A DNA stretch of 64,000 nt. Origin: Blasia pusilla. Its lineage: Eukaryota > Marchantiophyta > Marchantiopsida > Blasiales. How positions within the stretch are numbered: position 1 is the stretch's first letter; each line of letters begins with the position of its first letter. The stretch lies in the NCBI GenBank assembly GCA_050084515.1, contig CM114273.1, positions 21,452,001 to 21,516,000 on the forward strand, read 5' to 3'. The translations under genes and the position numbers were made by a program. Positions 52,706 to 63,164 of the stretch are shown piece by piece. Under the pieces are notes generated by a model. It was not told where the DNA came from. It saw nothing but the letters and a program-made list of their open reading frames with translations, and did no database searches.

Positions 52706-54860
52706 CGCAGTGATTGTCCAATCCTTGTAGAGTTCTTATTTAGGAAAGTGCCGCATGCTCTCCTAATGCCATCACATCCTGCCCTGCAAGTGGATCCACG
52801 TTATGGGTTGCTCCGAGATATATGGCACCGTTTTAGGTTGCAATCCACCTCCATTACCGGAATCCCATATTTTTGAACCACCCCACAGACCGGATGTTGC
52901 GAACTTCCAGCAACGGAGGGCTTTTGAAATAAAACATTCACTGATTGTGGAGAAGTTACTTCATCACGGATTTGGGAGCGGTCGAGGGTCCCCGAATACT
53001 TGGGCGGGGTAATTTCACAGATTGTTGCCAATGGAAAGCATCCGACCTTTCCCTCTCCGGTTGAACCTCTCCATCCCTGAACACTTCCCTGATAGCAATC
53101 CACCTAGGTTGTGCATTGTCCGCCATGAACCCATAAATTTCCGGAGGTCGCCTTTTGTTTTCCTTCATCACCTCCAATAAGAGTAAGGAGCACATCTTCA
53201 AACTGCCAACGTCTTCTGCTTTTACTTCACAAACAAATATAGTTTTGAGTCCCTTCTCCACATGGTCATAAACGTGAGCACCCATTGTCAACCATCCGTT
53301 CAGCACTCTGTAGCAAATATCAAAGCTTACCCACATGCCGTAAAGATCTTCCCCTTTCCTCATTCGATCTATAAGATCGAGGCCACTCAACGGACCTATG
53401 ATTGATATTTTGAAGACATAGGCCGTGGATCCCTCGTCTCCCTTGCCCATGAACTGCCATCTCTGAATGAATGGAAATCTGGAGTTGGCCTTAATTCTGG
53501 AAATGGCATCTATTTCGGCCGTCTTTCCATCCAGTACCCGTATTTGACCCAGCAAATTTCGGAAGCATTCAGGATAAGTGAGAAATGCGAGATTTTCCCA
53601 GAGTTGTTTCTCCTCAGCAGCCACGATCTCATCCTGTCCAGGGATTCCAAGAAATTATTCACAAATTTTTGATGTTGTTGTGAGCTTGATCACTCCGGGC
53701 TTTGAACCCGAAGAGTTTATGTATACCTCGGCAAATTTTTTCGCCACATCCTCCTTGATGTGTCTCTGAATTGCATCGGTCACTGGATAAGTGTGGGAGC
53801 CAACATGAACTGCCAGCCTTGTGTACTCTAACGTGGAGCCCAAATCGTGGACAATGAAAAATATGTATGCAGGACACGCTCCAACGCAGAAGGGCGATGC
53901 CTGACAATGAGGACATCGATGGCCTCCTAGCGGTATGGTGGCACCGACCTCGTATGGAGTTTCTGCATTCTTGGGGGGTAAATTGCGACGTATTGACTCG
54001 CCCGTTGCGCTCTAGATACGGGCATGCTGGACTTCTACACTCCAAGGCTCCAACGCATTGGCGGCGGGAGACAATCCAAGTACCATCTGGAATTGAAGCA
54101 CTAGTCCGTTGAAGCGTGCACCATCGATGACAAGCAAACTTTCCGTCCATACCCTTCAGGCGTGCTCCATCTTTCTTTTGAGCAGGACAGTAAGTGGAGG
54201 CAACTCAAAAATGAAATTACCATCGTACGTGGATGGCAACTCGTCGACAAGAATGTGCTTGAACATTTTCAAGGCCAGAGACGAAAGCAAACTATTTCCT
54301 GATACTCGCAAGACGAACGAGTAGGCGGACAGAGGGCCCGGTTGGTGTCCGACAGATCCATTGAGGTTGATAACATTCAGAATGTCTTTAGGTAGTACAA
54401 CATTGTTACGAGCATGTGAAGTTGCTGTCGAAGCCGGATCTACTCAGCTTGGAGTTATAATCGTAGAGCTCGGTGCACTAGGAAATTCTTGACCGTCTAC
54501 TAAGGGAACAAAAGAATTCAGGGGCAAGCCATAAACTCTGTAGTGACCATTTGCTAGAGGTAGGAGATTCCATACTTTACGGTCTGCAATCACTGGCTGG
54601 ACTCTCTCACCTATTATGTCCTCCATACCGTCCACCCTAACATCCTTGGATACAAAGATGGTTCCAATTTGGAGAATAAATCGAATTGAGAGAAATTTTT
54701 CATCCACTGCTATGAAAGACTCACGAGCTTGCGGTCGAACGATTCCTGATTGAGGAAGGGCCGCTAGATGACTGCCACAAGTGAGCTTCAGATAATTATC
54801 CATTCCCAGAAGATTCCACCAGGAGGAGACAGAGAATTGGTATGAGAATGAGAATGTTTA

Positions 54861-54867
54861 ATTTATA
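54861..54867 (-). promoter_or_regulatory. TATA box of the transposase gene, copy 2
   Basis: The minus strand reads ACTATAAATTAAACATTCTC about 60 bp before the start codon at 54803, as in copy 1. Confidence 0.65.
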
Positions 54868-54954
54868 GTGAACAAGGACTCAGATTCTCCTGACAGACTT
54901 TGACCGACAAGATGAAGTTTGGTAGTTGAAAATGTCTGACGCAATGGATTCAAT

Positions 54955-55960
54955 TCTGTTGCAACCTGTCGGAGTCAGGTGGGTTGCAAAATTTGGGAAT
55001 CAGAGACGTTGGTTGCGAAGCATGCACTTCTTTTTGTTGGAACCCGTCAGAGTCCGTGGGGTTGGTACCCCCTTCTTGCCGACCAATGGTTTTTTGAGTC
55101 AATTTTGCTAGCATCAAACACAAGATATCGTTTGCATATGCTAAGGCAACCAACTGTTGGGGAATTTTTCGAGATTGTCCAATTCAGGGTAGATCTTGTG
55201 ACCCATTGGATTGCAATGGGTTGCCTCAGAACTATGCGTTCTCGCATTGTTACCCGAGGGATAGAAAAGCGTGCAACCTGTCGATAACCAACGGGTTCCC
55301 CTGGTACCTCGCCTATTAACCCAAGATAAGCAAAGCGTGCAACCCGTCGGCCAAGGTCGGGTTGCACGCTTCTGCCTCACCTTGTAATGCTAACATTAAG
55401 GAATCATGCAACCCGTTGATCTCTGACGAGTTGCGCGAGTGCCGCGCGTTCTTGCCCGAAGACGGCGGAGGCGCACAACCCGTCGGCCTCAGACGGGTTG
55501 CGCAATTTCCTCACCTTGTTACACTTACATTAAGGAATCGTGCAACCCGTCTCTTTCCGTCGAGTTGCGCGGGTGCCGTACCTTCTTGCCCAAAGACGGC
55601 GGAGGCGCGCAACCTGTCGACCTCAGACGGGTTGCTCAAGTGCCTTGCCTTGTAACGCTTACATGAAGGAAGCATGCAATCTGTCGGCCTCCGACGAGTT
55701 GCGCGGGAAGCCCGCCTTGTTATCCCAAGATGAGGGAAGCGTGCAACCCACCGGAATCCGACGGGTTGCGGGGGTACCTCGCGTTCTTGTCCGAAGACGG
55801 CATAGGCGCGCAACCTGTCGGTCTCCGACGGGTTGCGCGGGTACCTCGTGTTCTTGTCCGAAGATGACGGAGGTGCACAACCTGTAGGTCTTTGACGGGT
55901 TGCCACGAGGACGGATGCCTTGAACCCTCAGGAAGCGTACAATCTTTCAAAGCCGTCGGG
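54955..55960. repeat. Palindrome array, divergent promoter region, copy 2
   Basis: About fourteen palindromes lie near 54959, 55038, 55200, 55272, 55340, 55408, 55476, 55543, 55610, 55674, 55742, 55812, 55878 and 55946. From 55272 the spacing is a regular 64-70 bp. Two spacer types alternate: one with CACCTTGTAATGCTAACATT, the other with TTCTTGCCCGAAGACGGCGG. The array therefore has a roughly 134-bp higher-order unit over part of its length. It separates the two divergent TATA boxes. Confidence 0.9.
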
Positions 55961-56053
55961 TTGGTTTTTTTCACGTCCACACTCCCATAACGGCCGGCAT
56001 GTCGCCGTCGGAAGGACGATGCAACCCAACGGTCAGCCCAACGGCTCGAAAAG

Positions 56054-56060
56054 TATAAAT
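56054..56060 (+). promoter_or_regulatory. TATA box of the methyltransferase-like gene, copy 2
   Basis: GAAAAGTATAAATAAGGGAA lies about 300 bp before the start codon and is conserved with copy 1. Confidence 0.6.
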
Positions 56061-57574
56061 AAGGGAAGGTTCGCTCATTTCCGGTTTTTCGTTTTGCGAT
56101 CTCAATTGCTCTTCCGCGTAGCAGTTGACCAGATACCAAGGGGCGCTTTACACGGCGACTCATCGCGAGACGATTCGAGCAAACGATGGCGAGACGATTC
56201 GAGCGAAAGATCGCGAGAGGATTCGAGCAAACGATCGTGAGACGATTCAAGCTACTCATCAAGGCGACTCATTGCAACATCAGCAAGGCGATTCCTCGAG
56301 CCGATTCATCATGCGCAAAGAGCAATTTCGTTGTCCATAGGAGGCATTTTTGGGAATAATGACGAGGAAAAGATCTTAAGCAAACAAGGCTAGGAGCTTC
56401 ACTCCCAAGTCCATGAGGACTCCTACGTCACCATCTCTAGGGCCTCGTTCGGCCAATGAGATAAGGCAGCAAGAAATCGAGGAGCGGGAAAGGGAAGCGG
56501 AGATGCACAAGCAGGAGCTTCTTGCAAAACGTGTAAATGAGGCGCTTGAAAAATAGAACGCAGCGGCTGAGGTGTCACATGCCTTGAAGAAAAGTATCGC
56601 CGACGAAAAGCGTGAAAAGAAGCGTCTGGTCGCATCGGTGAGGAGAGCAGAATTGGAAAAATCTCGGAGGGAAAAAGTAAATTCCATTGAAGAAAGCCCT
56701 GCATGTCCAACCGAAAGTGTCGAGATGCACGAAATATCCCTGATAAAGTCCGGGGACACAATCAATAAAGCAAAAACGGCTGAAGTTCAAGTGACGGACG
56801 ATGAGGTCATGAGGACCGCCAACGTGGAGATGGTGGACATTGCTGAAGAAGCAGGAGAGCGGTCATCCTCATCCCTAAGCCCGGCGGAAGAAATCGACCT
56901 CTATCGGATCGACGAGTTTCCAGTGGACTTGCTAGCTGCTGTCCTAGAGTAGTTGGCTGGCCAAGACACAGACCCAATCTTCGAGCGGGTAAGAGAGGAT
57001 CTGTGTTCTTTGAATTATGTGAAGGCCCATGTTGCAATTCATTAGCAATTCAGTGTAGCTTATTGACCTTGTCCCCGTTGTGACAGGTGGTAAAACAGAT
57101 GGCACTGATGGAGGGCCAGAACGCCTTGAGAATTCCACTTTGCCGATTGCGAACTATGGAGTACGTCCGCGAAATTGAGTCTGATGAGGATATTGCGAAG
57201 CTGAAACAATCGGCAACGAGAGCATCCTACGTCGATAACTTCCCTCCGTTCTATGTTCAGCCTTACAATGACCATTGAACCCAAGCGCTGGTTACGGAGG
57301 AGGACTTGGAAGCGTTCGACACATTCTGTAGGATGAGAGATCAGGAATTCAGAAGGGCGATAGAGGGGACGGAATTCAGCTAGATGCGGAACCTGTATTT
57401 CTTCATATGGGAAGGAAACCACAGGTTCATGGCGTGGACCCAGTTTGCATAGGAGCGCCCAAACTCATTGGAGGCACATTTTTGCGTGAAGGCAATGGTG
57501 CTACATCCATACCCTCATCACATGGCGAGGGTGGAGATGGCCATGCATGCCATGAATACGTAAGTTTCCTCTTG

Positions 57575-58215
57575 CTGCAAACCGTCAAACTCCGACAAGT
57601 TGTTTGAGTCACCACTTTTTTTGGAATGTTTTTGGCCGAAAGCAACTCGTCGGACTCCGACGAGTTGCTTGACTGATCACTAGTTTAGGATGTTTTTGGT
57701 CGAAAGCAACTTGTCAGACTCCGACAAGTTGCTCGACTCATCACAGGTTTAGGATGTTTTTGGCCGAAAGCAACTCGTCGAAGTTCGACGATTTGTTCGA
57801 CTAACCACAGGTTAAGAATGTTTTTGGCAGAAAGAAACTTGTCGGAGTCCGACGGGTTGCTTGACTCGAAGCTATTTTTGGATGTTTTTGGATGTTTCTG
57901 GCTAAAGCAACTTGTTCGAGTCCGACAGGTTGCATTCGGAAGTAGGGGAGCTATATTTTTGGCGTCAAATTGCAGCTCTAATTGAAATTGCGCAATCTGT
58001 CAGACTCCGACGGGTTGATATGTTCACTTTTCTTGCGGAAACCACTCTCTAAATACGGATTATTTGACAACCCGTCGGACTCCGACGGGTTGAAACCAGG
58101 CAATCACAAACCTAAATGCAATCCGTCGGACTCTAATGGGTTGCAAAATTTAGCTCGTTGCTTCCATTCCAACCATGAGCTGTGACAACCTGTCGGAGTC
58201 CGACGGGTTGCAGGA
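57575..58215. repeat. Palindrome array in intron 2 of the methyltransferase-like gene, copy 2
   Basis: About ten palindromes lie near 57579, 57643, 57706, 57769, 57836, 57908, 57990, 58068, 58118 and 58185, with a period of about 63-72 bp in the first six. The copy at 58068-58092 is a perfect palindrome (arms CAACCCGTCGGA and TCCGACGGGTTG around one C). Spacers share GGATGTTTTTGG. The array sits wholly between the GTAAGT donor at 57560 and the exon resuming near 58262. Confidence 0.9.
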
Positions 58216-60329
58216 ACCCATGACCTTGCAAAATTTCTAATATTGAGTTTGGATGTGCAAGATTGTATCGGAGGGGAATGTCACCCACCACTGGATCCAT
58301 GATTGCGATCGGGTGAAGAAAGTGCTAACGACGCACCCGGTAGAGTACAAGGGGTTCTTGGGCGACACCCTTGTAAATGAGATGCTGGCGAAGGGTGCTC
58401 AAATTAAAAAAAATACTTGGGAAAATAAGTTTATTTCCCAAGATGGAGCCGTGACAATCCTTTGATGGTCGAAGATATAGGCCGCCAAGAAGAGCGCTAC
58501 ATTGGAGCTGGAGCTGGAGCAGAGGGAGAAAGTTCATCCATGCTGCACCTACAAAGTACACGGAAAGCAAGATGCAGCGCTACATCGCCATTCTCAACCC
58601 CGAACTTGGCCCCAATTTCTACAAGGAGCTGAAGGCGATCATCAAGCGCCACCGGAAGAGGGATGAAGATCCGCACGGTCGGATTGGGGAGAAAGTGTCT
58701 CTCGATCGCGTGCATCGATTTGCCTTGTCTGGAATTAGCAAATTTAGGAGAATCCCACTGATGAAAATCATTTTTGAGGGCAGAGAGGCCCACAAGAGGG
58801 CGGCACACCATCCTCTGGGTGTCTCTGATCCAATGATCTCCCATTGGCTCCGTGAATAGTCATTCTGGGACGCGTTGCGGCTTCTCGGAAAGTCCATGCT
58901 CGTGGGTCTTCAAGCGGAGCTGAAAAGAATAGAGCTTGTTCCGGAGGAAGCAAACATGGAGAGTGTTGAAGATTTTGAACTTTGGCTTGATGACATGCGG
59001 GACAAGCCCATAAAAAACCCAAGTTTCAGGACGATGTTCAAGGATTGCATCCTCCCTCAAGCAGACCTTGACGAAGAAATAGAGGCGAAAAAAAGGGATT
59101 TTGCAAAGAAGAAGCGAGATCTTCATGAGCAGACGGCCGATGCATCTCGACTAAGAGCTGCCCAACACATGGTGTTCAGGTACCTCGTCCATTGTAAGAA
59201 TGCAGGTACATGGCGAAAAATACCGGGAGCCTGCCAATTGTGGGCTTCTTCGCCTGATGGAGAGACATTTTCCATGTACGACATGGAGATGGCTCAAAGC
59301 ATGTCCGATTGGGAGGTGGAGAATTGCCCAATTTGGCTGGACTTCAACGACCCTGAGGACATAACTGAGAAAGATCTACGCCTGCTCTATGATGCAGTGG
59401 CCACACGTAGGTAGGGATGACATCCCCAATTTTGTGCAGCCTGAAGACTTTTTCGAAGGAGATGCGGAGGAGAAAGCCCTCGAGATAACGGAGTTGGTGT
59501 CCAAGGTCGTCACCGCCAAGGAAAAATCTACAGCGGGTCTCAAAGCCAAGGCGAGGGGATCGAATAATTCCGAGGCTGAGTCTTCCCAAAGAGAGGCTGA
59601 AAATTCAAGGCGAGAGCCGGAATCATCCGAGCGAGCAGGGAGAGAGGGTCGGACCAGGTCCTCCGCAAAAAAAACTCCACCAGAATCTGAGGTCATAGAG
59701 ACCCCAACAAGCCGACCGTAGACTGGGGAGAAGCGAAAGCGAGAGGCGCCTGCGTTGTCCCAGGGAGCACACCAGGATGTGGAATACACTCCATCATCCT
59801 TGGGAAGACATAGAGAAACAACGACCCGGACAAGCGTCATCCTTCACTGCACGAATCTTCATGATGAGCTGAAAAGTTTCAATTCCCAAGCGTCGACACC
59901 CGCCATCAAAAAATTGACAATGCTGGGACGGAAGCTTCAACGAAACGGCCACGCTCCCTGGACGATCCATGGGGAGGTCAAAAAGGTGGCAGTGGATCTC
60001 CTCATCGCTGATTTGCCCTCAGGGTTGGGCTTGTGGGACGAGAATCCGTCCGACGTGGTCCCAGACTGGAATGTCCCTCTTTCTTATGACCAGATCGCGC
60101 TCCTGTTTTCCTTTGCAGACGCTTCTCTCATTAACAGGGGTTGTTTCTTAGTTTTGACTGGAGGGATTGACGACAAGCTCTTCAACCTCCAGTGTGTCAA
60201 GAGGTCCCTGAAGTGGAGGACGGCGCAATCGTGGGTCATCAAGAACGAGTACCCACTCCGATCCGCGACGAGTCAAATTCGGGTAAGGGCTCTTAATTTG
60301 TATCCAAATTGTCTTTCTCCGACGGCTTG

Positions 60330-60635
60330 CATCTCTGCATGCAACCCGTCGGATTTTTTGAGCTAAGTCTGTTTGCAATCCGTCTGAAAGCAACGGGTTG
60401 CAATTTTACCGCAAGTCTCCATTGGATGAATGCAACCCGTCGGGTTCTCACGGGTTGCAAGTGCTAATGCTTTTGCAATTTTTTGGAATGATGCAACCCG
60501 TCTGAAAGCGACGGGTTGCTCTTAGCCAACCATGGGCTGCTCTAAGCTAGCAACTTATCGCCTTCCGACGGGTTTCTTGTCGACAAAAAAATCACAAGAC
60601 ACTTGTAAAACAACCCGTCAGACTCTGAGAGGTTG
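60330..60635. repeat. Palindrome cluster in a later intron of the methyltransferase-like gene, copy 2
   Basis: About six palindromes (60340, 60376, 60430, 60491, 60548 and 60611) lie between the donor at 60283 and the exon starting at 60786. This is the position occupied by cluster b in copy 1. Confidence 0.85.
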
Positions 60636-61309
60636 CTCCAATGTTAGGATTATAAAGAAGTTCTTTGGGGTTAAGCGAAGTTCTTTGGGGACGTGTTGCA
60701 CATTATGTCACCATACTGAGAGTAGACCTGTGGCCAAGTAGCTCTTTGTTGTTTCTGACATTGTTTCCAACGTGCTTCTTTACATATGGACCACTCCCAT
60801 TTTTACTACTTTGTTCGGCCTAAGCACAACTTCCAGGTGTTTAAGATCGTGGATCCTGTGGATCCATGCTCCGATGGGTACAACTTAGATAGTTTATATA
60901 ATTCCCCCCCGAGAATTTACATGCAAGACGGTACCCCATTACTTGGAGGAAGAGAAAAGTCGCCAGCCTTGATGCAAACGCTCATCAAGCTCTACTCAAG
61001 GCCGGGTGACTTGGTGTTTGACTTAGTGGGCCTTTCAGGGGCGAGTATCAGAGGCGCCTGGCACAGTGGCAGGAACTATTTGACCTTTGCAAGGAGGCAA
61101 AGGCTGATTACGACAGGCTAGTTAGGGCGTACAACTCTCCTACAAAGCCGAAAGCTCCGGTTCCAGACCCACCATTGGTAGTGACACCATCATCACTTCC
61201 CACGATTCCGAAAATCAGGAGGGCAAGGCCGACAGTAATCTTGGAAGAGCTCTCGGACGATGACGAGTGATTTCAAAGAACTCAAGGATCCAGCATGACT
61301 GTAGCGTTT

Positions 61310-61757
61310 GGAGTAGGGATTTATTTGATGACGAGGAAAAAGATTTCATAGAATAGATCAAATGTACAGTTTTGAGCTTCTTTCGGACGTAATAAAGGAG
61401 AAGATTTTTTCGAACGATGATGGTGTTTCTAAAAGTTTGCTGAATATCTTTTATGTCTTTTCGAATGTGATCATCTATGTACTCCGCGGACTTCTATTTT
61501 GCAACCCGTCGGATTTCCACGGTTTGCAACTTTTCACTTTTTCACCACTGCACCTTTTTAACCAATTCCAGGAAACCTATCGGATTCCAACAAGTTGCCT
61601 GATCGGACTCTTTCCCTGTTGGTCCAACTTAAGCGGCAGTCTGGCGGGCTTCTTCACTTTGGCACCTTCCCCTAGTATCGTCAAACAAGGCGTAGGCTTC
61701 TTCTCTTCTCTCATATGTGTTGGATTCCTACTATCTGTGGGATTGCCATCATGGTAT
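61310..61757. repeat. Partial internal duplication in copy 2 (related to 62005-62455)
   Basis: The sequence GATGACGAGG, a CATAGA-TAG-GTCAAATGTA block, TAATAAAGGA and a following palindrome occur here and again from about 62010 in the same order and direction. Copy 1 has only one version. The duplication therefore arose in the copy 2 lineage and separates the DDDE stop from the downstream conserved frame. Confidence 0.65.
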
Positions 61758-62600
61758 TACCAATGACGGAGCACATATTGATACTGGATGGGTGTCACAT
61801 TGCATAGCGTACAAGATATACTGCCGAGGAAGGCGGTGGGACTCAAATCAGGTTACATGGGACTGTTATGGTGTACCTAGGGGGGGGGCCAAGGCTCTCG
61901 AATTCGCCAACATTTTCGTTCCCCGTCTACAATCGGCCAGAGGAGCCACTTGTATCCCAGGACATTCCTTTTGTACAAGAACCTAGGAGAGTTAGGAGTA
62001 AATTTTTAGATGACGAGGCTGAAGAAATCATAGACTAGGTCAAATGTATATTTCCGAGGTTCCTTCGGAGGTAATAAAGGACGAGATTTTTTCAACCGAT
62101 AATGGTGTTTGTAAAAGTTTGCTGAAAATGTTTTTTGGACTTGTGGATTGTATTCTTTTAGCTACTTAGAATTACAATTTTGCAACCCGTCGGATTCCAA
62201 CGGGTTGCAACTTTTAATTTTTTGACAACTGCAACTTTTTAACCATTTCCAAGCAAGCAGTCAGATTTCAACAGGTTGGCAGTTTGAGTGATCGGACTCT
62301 TTCCCTGTGAGACCAACTTCTGAGGCATTGTGGCCGGCTTCTTCACTTTTGGCTCGTTCCCCTAGATTTTTCAAACCAGTTGTAGGATTATTTTCTTGTC
62401 TAAGATGTGCAGGATTCCTACTACTTGTCGGATTGCCATTTCGGATTCCCAACCTGTTGGATTTTTGTGGGTGCAGGGTGGAATGGAATCACTTCTGAAA
62501 ATCTTTCCTTTCTTATGGTGAGCTTGCTTGCAAGGGGTGCAAGCCATCTGATTCCGACGAGTTGCAAGAGTTGCAACCTGTAAAATTCCGACGGGTTGGG
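61495..62600. repeat. Palindromes in the subterminal region, copy 2
   Basis: About six palindromes (61500, 61573, 62180, 62255, 62548 and 62570), the last two shared with copy 3 at about 52045 and 52075. The copy at 62180 has intact GCAACCCGTCGGA and ends CGGGTTGC. Confidence 0.8.
61765..62038 (+). pseudogene. C-terminal exon or small ORF beside the methyltransferase-like gene, copy 2
   Basis: The counterpart of 36832-37092. DGAHIDTGWVSHCIAYKIYC begins it and the acidic tail DDEAEEIID ends it at a TAG at 62036. A frameshift near 61890 splits the frame. No domain is recognised. Conservation of residues rather than bases between the inverted copies indicates past translation. Confidence 0.5.
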
Positions 62601-63164
62601 AGGGGTACAACTTCTCAGTTTCTCTGATTTAGGATCTGAATGAAGGGATATCAGTTCCTCTTTACTCCTAACAGCTAACAATCTTTTGGTTCAATTATCG
62701 TCTCATGTGTTCACATTTCACAAAGTTGGTCTTGAGCAAACACCATTCATAACCAACAGAAAGTTGGTTATGAGGCAATTCAAGGGAGGCCATTATGCTG
62801 GCTACAATCCCTGCAAAAAGAGAGGTTGGCATCCTACCGATACGCATTCGGGTGGTCCTCCAACAAAAATACCCATGGGCACTGCTTGTTGTAGACCGAG
62901 ACAGGCAATGTTAAGAAACTTAGGCTCACATGAGACAGGCAATGTTAAGAAACTTAAGCTCACATGGAGAATGATGGAAAAATGTTTGTTGTGGTCTTAT
63001 GATGTCTACTTTTTTTTCGCCCCTTGGAAAAAGGAGGTTTCTTTAGGCCCGAATGTGGACCACTACCTTCTCTCTTCTAAAGATTTCATGAATTTGAAAG
63101 CAAACAAAAATTTCAAATATGTCAAAATTTTTTGAAGAGAGGAGGCGGATTTGGCCCTTTTTTT

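Larger units (their letters stand above)
50323..54803 (-). pseudogene. MULE-like transposase, copy 2, with SWIM zinc finger, broken
   Basis: The start is ATG 54803 (MDNYLKLTCG), aligned with copy 1. In order on minus are an N-terminal region with VWNLLPLANGHYRVYGLPLN and a Cys/His domain at about 54150-53780 (RRQCVGALECRSPACPYLE, then HVGSHTYPV). The helical and DDE-like core follows at 53624-53040 (IFVCEVKAEDVGSLKM, IYGFMADNAQPRWIAIREVF, RSDAFHWQQ). In MADN the Asp is kept, whereas copy 1 has Asn there. A deletion after FHWQQ joins a later exon (QYGIPVMEVDCNLKR region). That exon is split by copy 3. The C-terminal frame 50988-50323 (221 residues) is open and carries an intact-looking SWIM finger, CSCDDF with FPCKHMYYVLL, at about residues 160-190. 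Overall it is inactive. Confidence 0.75.
56359..61270 (+). pseudogene. Coiled-coil protein with beta-class DNA methyltransferase-like domain, copy 2
   Basis: Exon 1 (56359-56988) has an early in-frame stop, a coiled coil (RQQEIEEREREAEMHKQELL) and an acidic stretch, with donor GCGG|GTAAGA shared with copy 1. Exon 2 (57087-57559) ends at ATAC|GTAAGT. A palindrome-filled intron follows. Exon 3, from about 58262 to 60282, contains VSLDRVHRFALSGISKFRR, WLDFNDPEDITEKDL, a basic linker and the first methyltransferase-like part: VDLLIADLPSG (motif IV, where D-P-P-Y or S-P-P-W is usual) and ALLFSFADASLINRGCFLVL. After a second palindrome-bearing intron, the exon from 60786 has GGREKSPALMQTLIKLYS (motif X) and PGDLVFDLVGLSGAS (motif I, where FxGxG is usual). 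IV-X-I is the beta-class order. The last acceptor is AT instead of AG, and there are frameshifts near 59410 and 61110. It is a dead copy. Confidence 0.75.

Noticed and set aside
55272-55960. CRISPR-like array: 27-base palindromic repeats at regular ~67-bp intervals
   Set aside because: Spacers are related to one another and alternate between two types, the repeats are degraded, no cas genes are present, and the context is a plant DNA transposon.
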